DNA of 64,000 bases from Fennellomyces sp. T-0311 (GCA_025266875.1 JALLLT010000015.1:558001-622000); one strand, 5' to 3'. Shown: positions 24,619-35,263, numbered from the stretch's first letter. The notes: generated by a model not told the origin, from the letters alone. Program-made: numbers and translations.

Positions 24619-26497
24619 TATAAAAGAATCGAGTCCGCTAACTTTCTCCGCTAATTTTCAAGAAAAGGAAATCGCAGTCCCGCCTTGAGAAAACCTTATT
24701 GTATCTTGCCAACTTTTTTTTTTACAACCACCTTTTTTCTTTTCTAACAGCTGACAACCATATCGAAATACTGAGGACCTTACTAAGTTGTCTTTTTTCT
24801 TACGTCTGGCAACTCTTTGAACAACCTGACTTTTTTTTTTAATTGGGTCTCATTACCACCATTTGGTTTCGTCTCTTTCAATCTGTTCACCATCTGTTCA
24901 TCATCAGATTCTGATACTTTTTTTCCAAGCAGCAACTTTTCACGTTGTGAACTAGTGCTACATTTGAGCTAACTGACACTGTTGTTTTCCAACTCGATTA
25001 TTTTTTGCAAAGGTCTTTTAGACCGCCCTCTCAAACAGGACCTGTTGGATGATCAGGCTTTGGTCGAGAATGCTGTGTCAGCAGAGAGCAGTGACTCTGC
25101 AGTAAGAAAATACTACGCTGCTTCCTTGTGCACTTTGTTGAATTTTGCTATGAACCGAAGGAGGATGACCTGCACCTGTTCTAGCAGTCTGCGTTCAATG
25201 ACGTTGAGGAAGAGAACGATCAATAAAGCAGTTTTTACTGCTTATAAAAACTGTGTCTAGGTACTGTCTCACAACAGTTCAGCTTTGCCAGTGCACAATA
25301 TATAGTTGCCTTTCCAACCAAATGATCATACATCGTCATCTACCTAAGCCAACCAGGAAAACTAATGTGTCTTTACTACGAATAACAAGCATGATGAGCC
25401 GGCTCACCGTTGAATGACCCGTAGCGCAGCGAAGGGGATCATTCAGTCGAGCGTAGCGAGACAGGTGACGTGCTTCTTAACAAAATGATAGGCATAATAA
25501 TATACACAACAGCATTTCAGTAGGGTTTAGGGTGTAGTTAGTGATAGTGCAGCTTTGGCAGCGTTCAATATACACTTGCCTTCCAAACCGAATTATCAAG
25601 CATTGTCATCTATCTAACTCAATCAGGTGAACTGATGTGCCTTTACTATGAATAACAAGCATGATGAGCCGGCTCACCATTGAATGACCCGAAGCGTAGC
25701 GAAGGGGATCATTCAGGCGAGCGTAGCGAGACAGGTGACGTGCTCATAATGATATACACAATAGCATTCCAATAGGGTTTAGGGTGTAGTTAGTCATTGA
25801 GGTTGTAGTTAGTATCAGTGCAGCTTTGTCAGCGTGCAATATACACTTGCCTTTCAAACCGAATTATCAAACATTGTCATCTATCTAACTCAACCAGGTG
25901 AACTGATGTGTCTTTACTATGAATAACAAGCATGATGAGCCGGCTCACCGTTGAATGACCCGAAGCGTAGCGAAGGGGATCATTCAGGCGAGCGTAGCGA
26001 GACAGGTGACGTGCTCCTTAACAAAATAATAAGGATAATAATATACACAATGGCATTCCAATAGGGTTTAGGGTGTAGTTAATGACAATGTAGCTTTGCC
26101 AGTGCGCAATATACATTTGCTTTCCAAGCCAAGTGATCAAACATTGTCATCTATCTAACCCAACATGGTGAAGTAATGTGTCTTTACCACATAGAACAAG
26201 CAGGATGAGCCAGCTCACCGTTGGATGACCCGAAGCGCAGCGAAGGGGATCATTCAGTCGAGCGTAGCGAGACAGGTGACGTGCTCCTAAGCATGATAAT
26301 ATACACAGTAGGGTTCCAATAGGGTTTAGGGTGTAGATAGTCATTTAGGGTATAGTTAGCCATTTAGGGTGTAGTTAGTGACAATGCAGCTTTGCCACCA
26401 TGCAATATACAGCGGCCTTTCAAACTGAATTATCAAACATTGCCTTCCAAACAAATTACCAACCATTGCCTCTCAAAACACACCGGAGCGGAGCGAA

Positions 26498-26583
26498 ATA
26501 AAGTGCAGCCCAAAGGGTGCAGTGACACGCAGCGCAGCGGAGGGGCTCACAAACCCTGCGGCGAAGCGAAGGCTGCACTTTAT
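26498..26583. repeat. GC-rich hairpin segment, copy 1
   Basis: The 13-base arm ataaagtgcagcc (26498-26510) is repeated inverted as ggctgcactttat (26571-26583). The loop between is unusually GC-rich, with several agcg/gcgaagcg motifs. It closes the first higher-order repeat. Confidence 0.7.
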
Positions 26584-28658
26584 CTACTATTAAAAGAATC
26601 GAGTGTGGCTAACTTTTGTGGCTAACTTTTAAAAAAGGAAATCACAGCCTCACCTTGAGAAAACCCTTACTGTACCTCGCCACCACCTTTTTTTTGAAAC
26701 AACTGGCAACCACCACTCTAATACTGAGCCGCGTGCTATCTTGCCTTTTTTTTTTTTACGTCCAACAGCTCTTTAAGCAGCCTGACTACCTATTAAAAGA
26801 ATCGAGTGCTCGCTAACTTACTCCGCTAACTTTCGTGGCTAACTTTTAAAAAAGGAAATCACAGCCTCACGCCGAAAAAGCCTTACTGTACCTTGCCAAC
26901 TTTTTTTCCCACCACTTTTTTTCTTTTCTAACCGCTGACGACCGCTATTGTAATACTGAGGACTTTCCTATGTTGCCTTTTCTTTTTTTACGTCTGGCAA
27001 CTCTTTGACCAACCTGACTTTTTTTTAATTGGGTCTCATTACCACCATTTGGTTTCGCCTCTTTCAATATGTTCACCATCTGTTCATCATGAGATTCCAA
27101 TACTTTTTTTCCAAGCAGGAACTTTTCACGTTGTGAACTAGTGCTACATCTGAGCTAACTGACACTGTTGTTTTCCAACTCGATTCCTTTTTGCAAAGGT
27201 CTTTTAGATTGCCCTCTCAAACAGGACCTGTTGGATGATCAGGCTTTGGTCGAGAATGCTGTGTCAGCAGAGAGCAGTGACTCTGCAGTAAGAAAATACT
27301 ACGCTGCTTCCCTGTGCACTTTGTTGACTTTTGCTATGAATCGAAGGAGGATGACCTGCACCCGTTCTACCAGTCTGCGTTCGATGACGTTGAGGAAGAG
27401 AACGATCGATAAAGCAGTTTTTACTGCTTATAAAAACCGTGTCTAGGTACTGTCTCACAACAGTTCAGCTTTGCCAGTGCGCAATATACAGTTGCCTTTC
27501 CAATCAAATGATCGTACATTGTCATCTACCTAAGACAACCAGGTAAACTAATGTGTCTTTACTATGAATAACAAGCATGATGAGCCGGCTCACCGTTGAA
27601 TGACCCGAAGCGTAGCGAAGGGGATCATTCAGTCGAGCGTAGCGAGACAGGTGACGTGCTCTTAAGAATGATAAGATACACAATAGCATTCCAATAGGGT
27701 TTAGGGTGTAGTTAGTCATTGAGGGTGTAGTTAGTATCAGTGCAGCTTTGTCAGCGTGCAATTTACACTTGCATTCCAAACGGAATTATCAAACATTGTC
27801 ATCTATCTATCTCAACTAGGCCAACTAATGTGTCTTTACAATGAATAACGAGCATGATGAGCCGGCTCACCGTTGAATGACCCGAAGCGTAGCGAAGGGG
27901 ATCATTCAGTCAAGCGTAGCGAGACAGGTGACGTGCTCCTAACCACAGTAACATACACAATAGCATTCCAATAGGGTTTAGGGTGTAGTTAGTATCCATG
28001 CAGCTTTGTCAGCGTGCAATTTACACTTGCCTTCCAAACAGAATTATCAAACATTGTCATCTATCTATCTCAACTAGGCGAACTAATGTGTCTTTACAAT
28101 GAATAACGAGCATGATGAGCCGGCTCACCGTTGAATGACCCGAAGCGTAGCGAAGGGGATCATTCAGTCGAGCGTAGCGAGACAGGTGACGTGCTCCTTA
28201 ACAAAATAATAAGCATAATAATATATACAACAGCATTCCAATAGGGTTTAGGGTGTAGTTAATGACAATGTAGCCTTGCCAGTGCGCAATATACATTTGC
28301 TTTCCAAGCCAAGGGATCCGACATTGTCATCTATCTAACCGAACCTGGTGAATTAATGTGTCTTTACTACGTAGAACAAGCAGGATGAGCCGGCTCACCG
28401 TTGGATGACCCGAAGCGCAGCGAAGGGGATCATTCAGTCGAGCGTAGCGAGACAGGTGACGTGCTCCTAACCACAGTAACATACACAATAGCATTCCAAT
28501 AGGGTTTAGGGCGTAGTTAACCATTTAGGGTGTAGTTAGTGCCAATGCAGCTTTGCCATCGTGCAATATACAGCGGCCTTTCAAACTGAATTATCAAACA
28601 TTGCCTTCCAAACAAATTATCAAACATTGCCTCTCAAAACACACCGGAGCGGAGCGAA

Positions 28659-28744
28659 ATAAAGTGCAGCCCAAAGGGTGCAGTGACACGCAGCGCAGCG
28701 GAGGGGCTCACAAACCCTGCGGCGAAGCGAAGGCTGCACTTTAT
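28659..28744. repeat. GC-rich hairpin segment, copy 2
   Basis: Near-perfect second copy of the 86-base hairpin with the same 13-base inverted arms (28659-28671 and 28732-28744). It ends the second higher-order repeat and the array. Confidence 0.7.
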
Positions 28745-28874
28745 CTTCTATTATTATCATCTGTGGTTGTTTCACCACAGGCGGAAATGCAATACTAATG
28801 GTGGATGTATGAATGAACTAGTAATAAATGGATTTATCAATAGGACCACAGGAAAGGAATGGAACGGACGAATA

Positions 28875-29837
28875 CAGTGAACCCCCGCTTTTTTCCTACG
28901 CGGATGGAACACCCAAAAGTGCTGAGAAAGCGGGGGTGAGGAAATAACGGGGGTTACACAAAGTGGTATGCGCTGGGTATCAGTAATCGTCTAAGCACCG
29001 TTCACTTCTTCATATGTGTATATTGGTTTACATGTCTGTCGCTATAGCGATAGATGGATGGGTATCTATATTGATAAGGTACTGTACGTTTTTTTGGGCC
29101 GGAAAGAATGATGTTGTATTATAAGTATTACACTATATAAAGCACAGCAGCATATCACAAGTAATGGTGATTTGTTACTGTGCCTTTTTTGGTCCCTGCT
29201 TAATATGTCACGTAGAGTTGCCATTGTTCGCTTTAGGTATCGTTTAATACGGGTGAAAGACAAGTAATAATAAGTTACAGAATACGGTTGACATTGTCCC
29301 TGCTAAACTAATTCACAACATAGTTGCTCCCGAATGATCGTTTGGATCGAGGCGCAATATATGTGCCAATAAGTGCTATGAAAGATTACTGATGCTGTCA
29401 TAATGGCGGCCGATACCATATTTTGAGGTACACCGTTAGGATTGAAGAATCAATCTCCCCACAGAGTTTACGTGAAATAACTAAGCCTAATCGAAACGGT
29501 GATTGAAATTATCGATCATCTAGGACAAGCCCCAACAGCAGATGCCTTGCGTAGCATTCATGATGATCTATTTAGGCGCGCTCATACGACACAGTCGTAC
29601 AATACATCATTTTTTATTAGAAAATAAAGGGATATACACGCTTTCAAAGCATACTTATGATCATTTAGACATAGTTTTATTCATCCCCCGTTTTTTTCCT
29701 CAGAGTAAGCTGGGGACAAACAGGAAAATTTCGAGGATGGGAAAATTAACACTATGATCGAGCGGATGGCATAGCTAAACCAGGGAAAAAACCGAGGGAG
29801 AGGGAAAATCGGGGGAGGAAAAAGCGGGGGTTCACTG
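28875..29837. mobile_element. Non-autonomous TA-flanked inverted-repeat element (Tc1/mariner/pogo-like), 963 bp
   Basis: Left end cagtgaacccccgctttttt starts at 28875. The right end is its reverse complement, finishing at 29837 (gcgggggttcactg). The inverted repeats run about 20 bases with one slippage in the T run. Both ends are flanked by TA (28873-28874 and 29838-29839), the target duplication of Tc1/mariner/pogo elements. Subterminal copies of the CCCCCG/CGGGGG motif occur near 28925-28960, 29685 and 29800. No transposase frame is present inside, so it would need one supplied in trans. The family call rests on the ends and the TA duplication. Confidence 0.7.
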
Positions 29838-29847
29838 TAAGACTTTT
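29835..29847 (+). repeat. LINE target-site duplication, left copy
   Basis: ctgtaagactttt, identical to 35251-35263. It overlaps the final ctg of the inverted-repeat element and its TA flank. Confidence 0.75.
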
Positions 29848-29987
29848 AAAACCTCTTCCCGCTCCTCAATACTTTTTTTTGTGGAGCCTTCAAACCAGCC
29901 TCAGAAACGGAATACAACAGCAATCACCAACAACTAATTAATACCGAACAACCACCCAGCATCTGGCTCCCGACCATAACTAGTGTC

Positions 29988-31475
29988 ATGGCGGGTTCCC
30001 AGATCACGCCGAACAACAAGCGCACCGCTAAGGACAAAGGATCTGCCCAAAAGCGTACTGTCCTTAATGGCACCCAAGTCACCGAATTCCTTGAAAAATT
30101 TAAGGAGCTTCGGGCTAATACTGCCTGCATTCACTGTGAGACAGCAGGGAAAATTACAAAGAAAGGCCGCACCAACGATCTACGTCGTCAGCCACTCTTC
30201 GAATGCCAGAACTGCAAGAAGCAACTCAACCACGACCACATTCTCGAAGCATTTGAACATCTGGAGTCCAGGAAGCGAGCTAAAATTGGAGCACCTGATA
30301 ATGTCCCCCCTTTAATTGCTCCTGATATCGCCAATTCGATCCCAATCGACGGGAGTAGTCACCAAACGTTTGAAGATGATCCAATCCCATGGGAAAGCCA
30401 GATGACTTTTGAAGAGACCTACCACCAGAGGCTACTAACCTTCGAACACCACGAACAGCTTCCCGAATATATGAAAGAGCTAACTGCACAGATCAACTAC
30501 CTAACCCAACGTACAACCCAGCAGGACCAACTAGTTCAGGAGCTGCAGCACGTTACGACCCAGCTAACAAAGGTAACACAGGAGCTAACACATGCACAGG
30601 CCAGAATTGAGGAACTTGAACATGAAAATGCAACTTTGAAAAAGCGACTGCTGCCTTCACAGGAAACACCAGTACAAGCAGAGGGTAGCTTATCCTCAAA
30701 GTATGCAACAGTAGCTAAGACGACACTTCCTTTGCCTAGCACTCGACACAGTAACCCATGGTATCAGCCAGAGCGCCTACAACAGGTAAAAAAGAGCCGC
30801 CAGAAACCATCCCCTGCCAAGATTGAGCGACGCCAGCAAGCAGCTGCCCGAGCTTTCATGCCTCCCTCAGCCAATCAGGGCTTCTGCATTTCCTATTTCC
30901 CTGCTCGCTCACGCCTCCCAACTCGCAAAACACGTGCAAACATACGTACGCTCGGTATCGATAACAGCCGTATCCTTGATGTTCACTATCCTGATAGAAA
31001 GGTAGTGGGTCTGCTCACACACAATGATTTTGTCAATGAACTTGTTGCTGCCTTTGAAAAACAGGGCATCCAACAGATTACTAACTATAACCCATGTGAT
31101 CCTAAACATCTTCAAGATCCTAAATTTAAGGACCTCTCAGAAGAAGAACGTACTAACAAAGCAATAGAAATACAACATAATCGCATCCTACATGCAATCG
31201 ACTTTATACGCCACCCGGTGAAAATGGCGGTTGCATACGACTTCCGTCAAAAGCAGCTTTTGTCTGAAGAGGAACTTCAGCGACTCCGCAAAGGTGAAAA
31301 CTTAGCACCAAAATCAATTAGAACGCCATCACCTGAAGCTTTGGAAAGAGCTGCCGAAGCATTCAAGCCAACCGAAGATGAAGATGACGATATGTCCCAA
31401 GACGAGCCAACATCTTCAGTCTTACAAACACCTACCCAAATGGGAACTCCCAACACCACTAACCTCATACAATAA
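29988..31475 (+). CDS. LINE ORF1: zinc-ribbon and coiled-coil RNA-binding protein
   Basis: First ORF of the retrotransposon, 495 residues; ORF1 proteins of LINEs coat the element RNA and act as chaperones. Visible features: a basic N-terminus, a zinc-ribbon-like pair of CxxC motifs (Cys47/Cys50 and Cys73/Cys76), a coiled coil at about residues 165-225 with regular Leu/Gln heptads (QLTKVTQELTHAQARIEELE), then a basic Lys/Arg/Gln region near 250-290 and an acidic tail EDEDDDMSQDE. There is no recognisable RRM or CCHC knuckle. The start is the first ATG of the frame, 140 bases from the inferred 5' end of the element. Its stop codon overlaps the start of ORF2 (TAATG), suggesting coupled termination and re-initiation. 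Confidence 0.85.
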   Translation: MAGSQITPNNKRTAKDKGSAQKRTVLNGTQVTEFLEKFKELRANTACIHCETAGKITKKGRTNDLRRQPLFECQNCKKQLNHDHILEAFEHLESRKRAKIGAPDNVPPLIAPDIANSIPIDGSSHQTFEDDPIPWESQMTFEETYHQRLLTFEHHEQLPEYMKELTAQINYLTQRTTQQDQLVQELQHVTTQLTKVTQELTHAQARIEELEHENATLKKRLLPSQETPVQAEGSLSSKYATVAKTTLPLPSTRHSNPWYQPERLQQVKKSRQKPSPAKIERRQQAAARAFMPPSANQGFCISYFPARSRLPTRKTRANIRTLGIDNSRILDVHYPDRKVVGLLTHNDFVNELVAAFEKQGIQQITNYNPCDPKHLQDPKFKDLSEEERTNKAIEIQHNRILHAIDFIRHPVKMAVAYDFRQKQLLSEEELQRLRKGENLAPKSIRTPSPEALERAAEAFKPTEDEDDDMSQDEPTSSVLQTPTQMGTPNTTNLIQ

Positions 31476-34400
31476 TGAGTGATACACCCACAGTGAATAT
31501 TGCGCTTTGGAATGCAACAGGATTACCAAAGCAAACAATCGACTCAATTTTACACCATCACATAAACACATCCGTACTATTTATAACTGAAACATGGCTT
31601 CTCCCACCGAACAAATACCCCACTTCCTGGGCTCAACATCACACACATGCTATACACCGAGCTGGACCTAACCGATATCCAGGTCAAATGGGCATCTCAT
31701 TACTAATTAACCCAGAATGCCCATATCAGGTCAACCTAGTGACGAACTCAGATAGCTCTTACTCAAAGTATACACTATCGTGCACAATTGCTAAAACTCT
31801 TATCCACTGTCTTTATCTTCCTCCAAGTCTATCCGATGAAACCGCTATAGATATTCTAGATTCCCTACCCACAGATATACCAGGTATAACTAACATAATT
31901 TATTGTGGAGATTTCAATGCGAGGCTCGGTGCTAGAGTGGGCGATCATGATACAAACTCGCGAGGATGCCGGCTCAATACATGGCTGGATACGAATGGCC
32001 AAACTCTGTGGAATGCCGAACTAGCATACGGGATCCCCACTAATATCCCGTACCAAGGATCAAGTATAATTGATCTTTTCTTTGGTAATACTCCTCTCAC
32101 TAATCCAACAATGCAAATTCGTGATGATCTCTCCCTTGATTCTGACCACAAAATTGTCCATCTAACATTTACCCCCGAGAATTCCCCGTTAGAGCAAGAT
32201 CGCACACCGATGCGCCAAATGTGGCACCTAACACGTTTACAGGACACCTCGAAGCGTGAACTATACATCACAAATTTTACAACGGCCATCGCTCCAGTAT
32301 ATATGAGGATACAACAATATCTAGCGCCACAAAATGGATACAGCCATGTCCCGCTTGATGATCTAACCGATGCTCTAAATACTGCAATATATAGCTCGCT
32401 CGACTCTGCAATAGGGCGAAAAGGTAAATCAACGTCCTCGAGACTGAGTTGGTTTTGGACGCCGGAATTAGACAAGGCAATTGAAGTTCGAGAACAATGC
32501 TATACCAAATGGAGACGTGCCAGAAATGGACCCAACAAACTACATTGGTGGCTAAAACATCAAGAGGCCAAAGCAAAATTTCGTCGCACACTAAGCCGCC
32601 GGCGCGCTGAAACCTGGAGCGCGTTCTGTGCAAAACTTGATAGCGGAAATTTCACAGCAGCATCAGCCACTATGAAGAAAATAAGGCATAGTCGTGTTGC
32701 TCAAACAACTTTTACGGATCCAGCAGGGCCAACCGTAGCTGCAGATCGAATGGCAGACCACTTGGAAAGGATCTTCTCAGGAAGTTCTCTTCCTAATCAA
32801 CCAACCAGCAACGAGATACACAGCAACTCAAACATGGCTAGCATCGTATTTACTAACAGCGAAGAAATTGACTCACCTTTTAACACAGATATTGTACAGA
32901 ACACTATCAAGCACATGCCCAACAAAAAAGCACCGGGAGCCGATCATATACGTGGCGATATGATTAAGCCAATCGTTGAACAACTAACCCCTTCACTTAC
33001 AGCGTTATTTCAACTTTGCTGGTATACATCCAAAACACCAGAGCTATGGCGGCGGGCACAAATAGTACCCATATACAAGAAAGGCTCCCCGAATGACCCG
33101 GCCAACTTCCGTCCAATAAGCCTGACATCAATCTTTCGCAAAATAATGGAGAAATGTTTACAAGATTCCCTTTTGTCTACTGGCCCCTCACTCGACCCTG
33201 TCCAAGGAGGTTTCCGTTCAAGAAGGGGTGCTTTGGACCAAGCCCGCTGTCTCCACGAGATCAGTTCCTTGTATAAGAAAGTCCATGGCTCCACCCCAGT
33301 TTTGGCATTTTGTGACATCAAGTCAGCATATGATACGGTCGATCGCAGAATTGTTTGGCAAGCACTAGAAACACACATTTCCTTACCACTACTCCAATTA
33401 CTCAAGAACCTTTTTGATGACGTTTTTATAGAGATCTTGCTTTCCAATACTGTCTCTCGTCGCTTCCGCCCTGTTACCGGGGTTTTACAAGGATCTGTTC
33501 TATCACCGGCTTTGTATTCTTATTATATCAATTCTCTCCCTACATTTCTTCGCGACGTGGAAACACAGCTGACACAATCTGAAGAGAGTGACTTTGAACG
33601 ACTACCTTCGGTCAACATAGGTGGCCAACGCATCAATTGTCTTTTATATGCCGACGATGTGGCGCTCATCGGCAACTGGCAGACAATACCTGCACTCCTG
33701 GCAGCATGTGAAGAACATGGCAACAATCTCGGATATAGATGGAACCCAAACAAGTGTGTTGTAATGGCCAGCTCTGATCCACCTTCCAACGCATCAGCAC
33801 AAATTTATGGCACCGAGCTCCCCCGTGCAACATCATTCAAATATCTTGGAATTCCATTCCAGAAAGATGGTTCGATCGATCCAGCCGCACTTGTTAGCCA
33901 AAACACGGCATCAGCAACCAAAAGCATGCACTCACTCTATGCGATTGGTGTACGCCCTAGATGTCTTGGCCGCCTACTCAGTTCCCAGCTCTATCGACAA
34001 TTTATCCGACCTATCATGGAATATGGGTTAGCCATTGTTCAACTTAGCAGAACAAACCGAGAAAAATTGGACCAAGCACAATCGAATTGCCTACGCCTGA
34101 TCTACGGAGCGCATAAGACCTCATCCACAGCCGTTATGCTACATCTTGCTAGGCTTGTTCCAATGGCGGATCGGATCACCACTCTCCAAGCCCAATTTCT
34201 TGTTCGTGCACACAATCTGCCACCGGATGCCCTGCTCACAATGATGCTACCGGTAATATCGAGACTGAAAAGCACAAACCTAGTCCAGTTGAAAACAAAT
34301 AATGCCATATGGAAAGCCCTACCACCGCCACAAAAAGATACAGCCCCTACAACGCTGAAGGCGGCCATTCGTAATCACCTTCAGAGCGCCCATGACGCAC

Positions 34401-34864
34401 GATGCAACCGTCGCCATACCAAGCTCTTACGCTCTTGCCGAAAAAAACTTGGAATTGATCGGATCATGTGGTTACCTATGTCACGCACAGAGCGCCTACG
34501 ATGCATTGCATATCGGTTAGGTTGGCTACCTAATAGAAAACCAGCACCATGCCCACAATGTCAACGCAATCCTGGTATGAGTCGCCACCATTTCAATGAT
34601 TGTTTTCAAGTCCACCGCAAACTGTGCCTGCCACTGACTGTCGATGATCCTATATCACACATTCTCAACCGTTTACCAAAATCACCACCTCGCTCCAAAT
34701 CAAGGCGTGACTATTGGAAGATCTTCTGGCCAAGACTATGCGCACTACTTGAAACGTTTGACCGACGTTGCAATCCGGACCGAAGCCACAGAACAACACC
34801 TTCTGATCAACATGGCAAAGCACTCATCGAATGGATGGAGCCTCTGGCCCCAGTGTCACTGTAA
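31475..34864 (+). CDS. LINE ORF2: APE endonuclease and reverse transcriptase
   Basis: Polyprotein of 1129 residues that would nick target DNA and prime reverse transcription of the element RNA. The N-terminal apurinic-endonuclease-like domain (about 1-240) shows Asn13, ITETW (Glu39), CGDFNAR (145-150) and LDSDHK near its end, all catalytic landmarks. The reverse transcriptase follows from about 480: KKAPGADHIRGDMIK, FRPISLTSIFRKIMEKCL, FCDIKSAYDTVDR, GVLQGSVLSPALYSYYIN and the catalytic YADD at 725-728, then KYLGIPF. A C-terminal CPQCQ...H...DC motif near residue 1026 resembles the zinc knuckle of many LINEs. No RNase H domain is evident. The frame is uninterrupted. Clade assignment within APE-type LINEs needs a phylogeny. 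Confidence 0.95.
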   Translation: MSDTPTVNIALWNATGLPKQTIDSILHHHINTSVLFITETWLLPPNKYPTSWAQHHTHAIHRAGPNRYPGQMGISLLINPECPYQVNLVTNSDSSYSKYTLSCTIAKTLIHCLYLPPSLSDETAIDILDSLPTDIPGITNIIYCGDFNARLGARVGDHDTNSRGCRLNTWLDTNGQTLWNAELAYGIPTNIPYQGSSIIDLFFGNTPLTNPTMQIRDDLSLDSDHKIVHLTFTPENSPLEQDRTPMRQMWHLTRLQDTSKRELYITNFTTAIAPVYMRIQQYLAPQNGYSHVPLDDLTDALNTAIYSSLDSAIGRKGKSTSSRLSWFWTPELDKAIEVREQCYTKWRRARNGPNKLHWWLKHQEAKAKFRRTLSRRRAETWSAFCAKLDSGNFTAASATMKKIRHSRVAQTTFTDPAGPTVAADRMADHLERIFSGSSLPNQPTSNEIHSNSNMASIVFTNSEEIDSPFNTDIVQNTIKHMPNKKAPGADHIRGDMIKPIVEQLTPSLTALFQLCWYTSKTPELWRRAQIVPIYKKGSPNDPANFRPISLTSIFRKIMEKCLQDSLLSTGPSLDPVQGGFRSRRGALDQARCLHEISSLYKKVHGSTPVLAFCDIKSAYDTVDRRIVWQALETHISLPLLQLLKNLFDDVFIEILLSNTVSRRFRPVTGVLQGSVLSPALYSYYINSLPTFLRDVETQLTQSEESDFERLPSVNIGGQRINCLLYADDVALIGNWQTIPALLAACEEHGNNLGYRWNPNKCVVMASSDPPSNASAQIYGTELPRATSFKYLGIPFQKDGSIDPAALVSQNTASATKSMHSLYAIGVRPRCLGRLLSSQLYRQFIRPIMEYGLAIVQLSRTNREKLDQAQSNCLRLIYGAHKTSSTAVMLHLARLVPMADRITTLQAQFLVRAHNLPPDALLTMMLPVISRLKSTNLVQLKTNNAIWKALPPPQKDTAPTTLKAAIRNHLQSAHDARCNRRHTKLLRSCRKKLGIDRIMWLPMSRTERLRCIAYRLGWLPNRKPAPCPQCQRNPGMSRHHFNDCFQVHRKLCLPLTVDDPISHILNRLPKSPPRSKSRRDYWKIFWPRLCALLETFDRRCNPDRSHRTTPSDQHGKALIEWMEPLAPVSL

Positions 34865-34916
34865 TCCACGTCGTACCCTTTTCCCCTCTCCCCCCCCACA
34901 AAAAAAAAGAAAAAAG

Positions 34917-34959
<43 letters not shown>

Positions 34960-35250
34960 AAAAAGAAAAAAAAAAAAAAAAGGAAAAGATTTTTTCGTAA
35001 CTCTTAGTAACTGTAACGGAAATGTACCGCTTCCTTCCGACTTTACTTTGTATCCCCTACTAATAACTTCTTTATTGTTTCCTTTTCAGTTCTTTTCTCA
35101 ACCTTGTATCTTTTTCTTATGTCTTCCTCCTTTTCCCTGCTGCCGGGCAGGTTTTTCATTTCTAATCCTTTAAATGGAACAGACGAGAGCGGAAAGCTGA
35201 GATCAGCGAGCGTTCACTAAAAACGTCATTCAATAAAAGCCAACTTTATC

Positions 35251-35263
35251 CTGTAAGACTTTT
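35251..35263 (+). repeat. LINE target-site duplication, right copy
   Basis: Exact 13-base repeat of 29835-29847, marking the 3' boundary of the LINE. Confidence 0.75.

Larger units (their letters stand above)
24619..28746. repeat. Higher-order satellite array: two ~2.18-kb repeats, each a leader plus four ~270-bp units
   Basis: Two large direct repeats (about 24621-26583 and 26794-28746) each hold a T-rich leader of about 750 bases, four tandem units of about 270 bases and a terminal hairpin segment. Every unit has a core of about 81 bases running from gatgagccggctcaccgttg to gagacaggtgacgtgct, at 25394, 25664, 25934, 26204, 27579, 27856, 28114 and 28384. Spacing is 270 or close to it throughout. 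Units also share a tagggtttagggtgtagtta motif with telomere-like TTTAGGG. Leaders begin with taaaagaatcgagt (24621, 26591 and 26794), the one at 26591 being a truncated leader of about 200 bases. Frames at 24982-25260 and 27168-27446 recur between leaders but lack an ATG start. Confidence 0.85.
29848..35250 (+). mobile_element. Full-length APE-type non-LTR retrotransposon (LINE)
   Basis: A 5.4-kb element with a 5' leader (29848-29987), two ORFs and a 3' UTR. It is bounded by the 13-base direct repeat ctgtaagactttt at 29835-29847 and 35251-35263, which I read as the target-site duplication. The left copy includes the last three bases and TA of the neighbouring inverted-repeat element, so the LINE inserted after that element and at its very end. 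Both ORFs are open, so the copy may be recent and possibly active. An A-rich tract of about 80 bases at 34901-34986 lies inside the 3' UTR. The element ends some 270 bases later, shortly after an AATAAA at 35231. Confidence 0.85.

Noticed and set aside
25394..28465. CRISPR-like look of the regularly spaced cores
   Set aside because: Spacing is 270 bases with spacers as conserved as the cores, in a eukaryotic genome without cas genes; it is a satellite.
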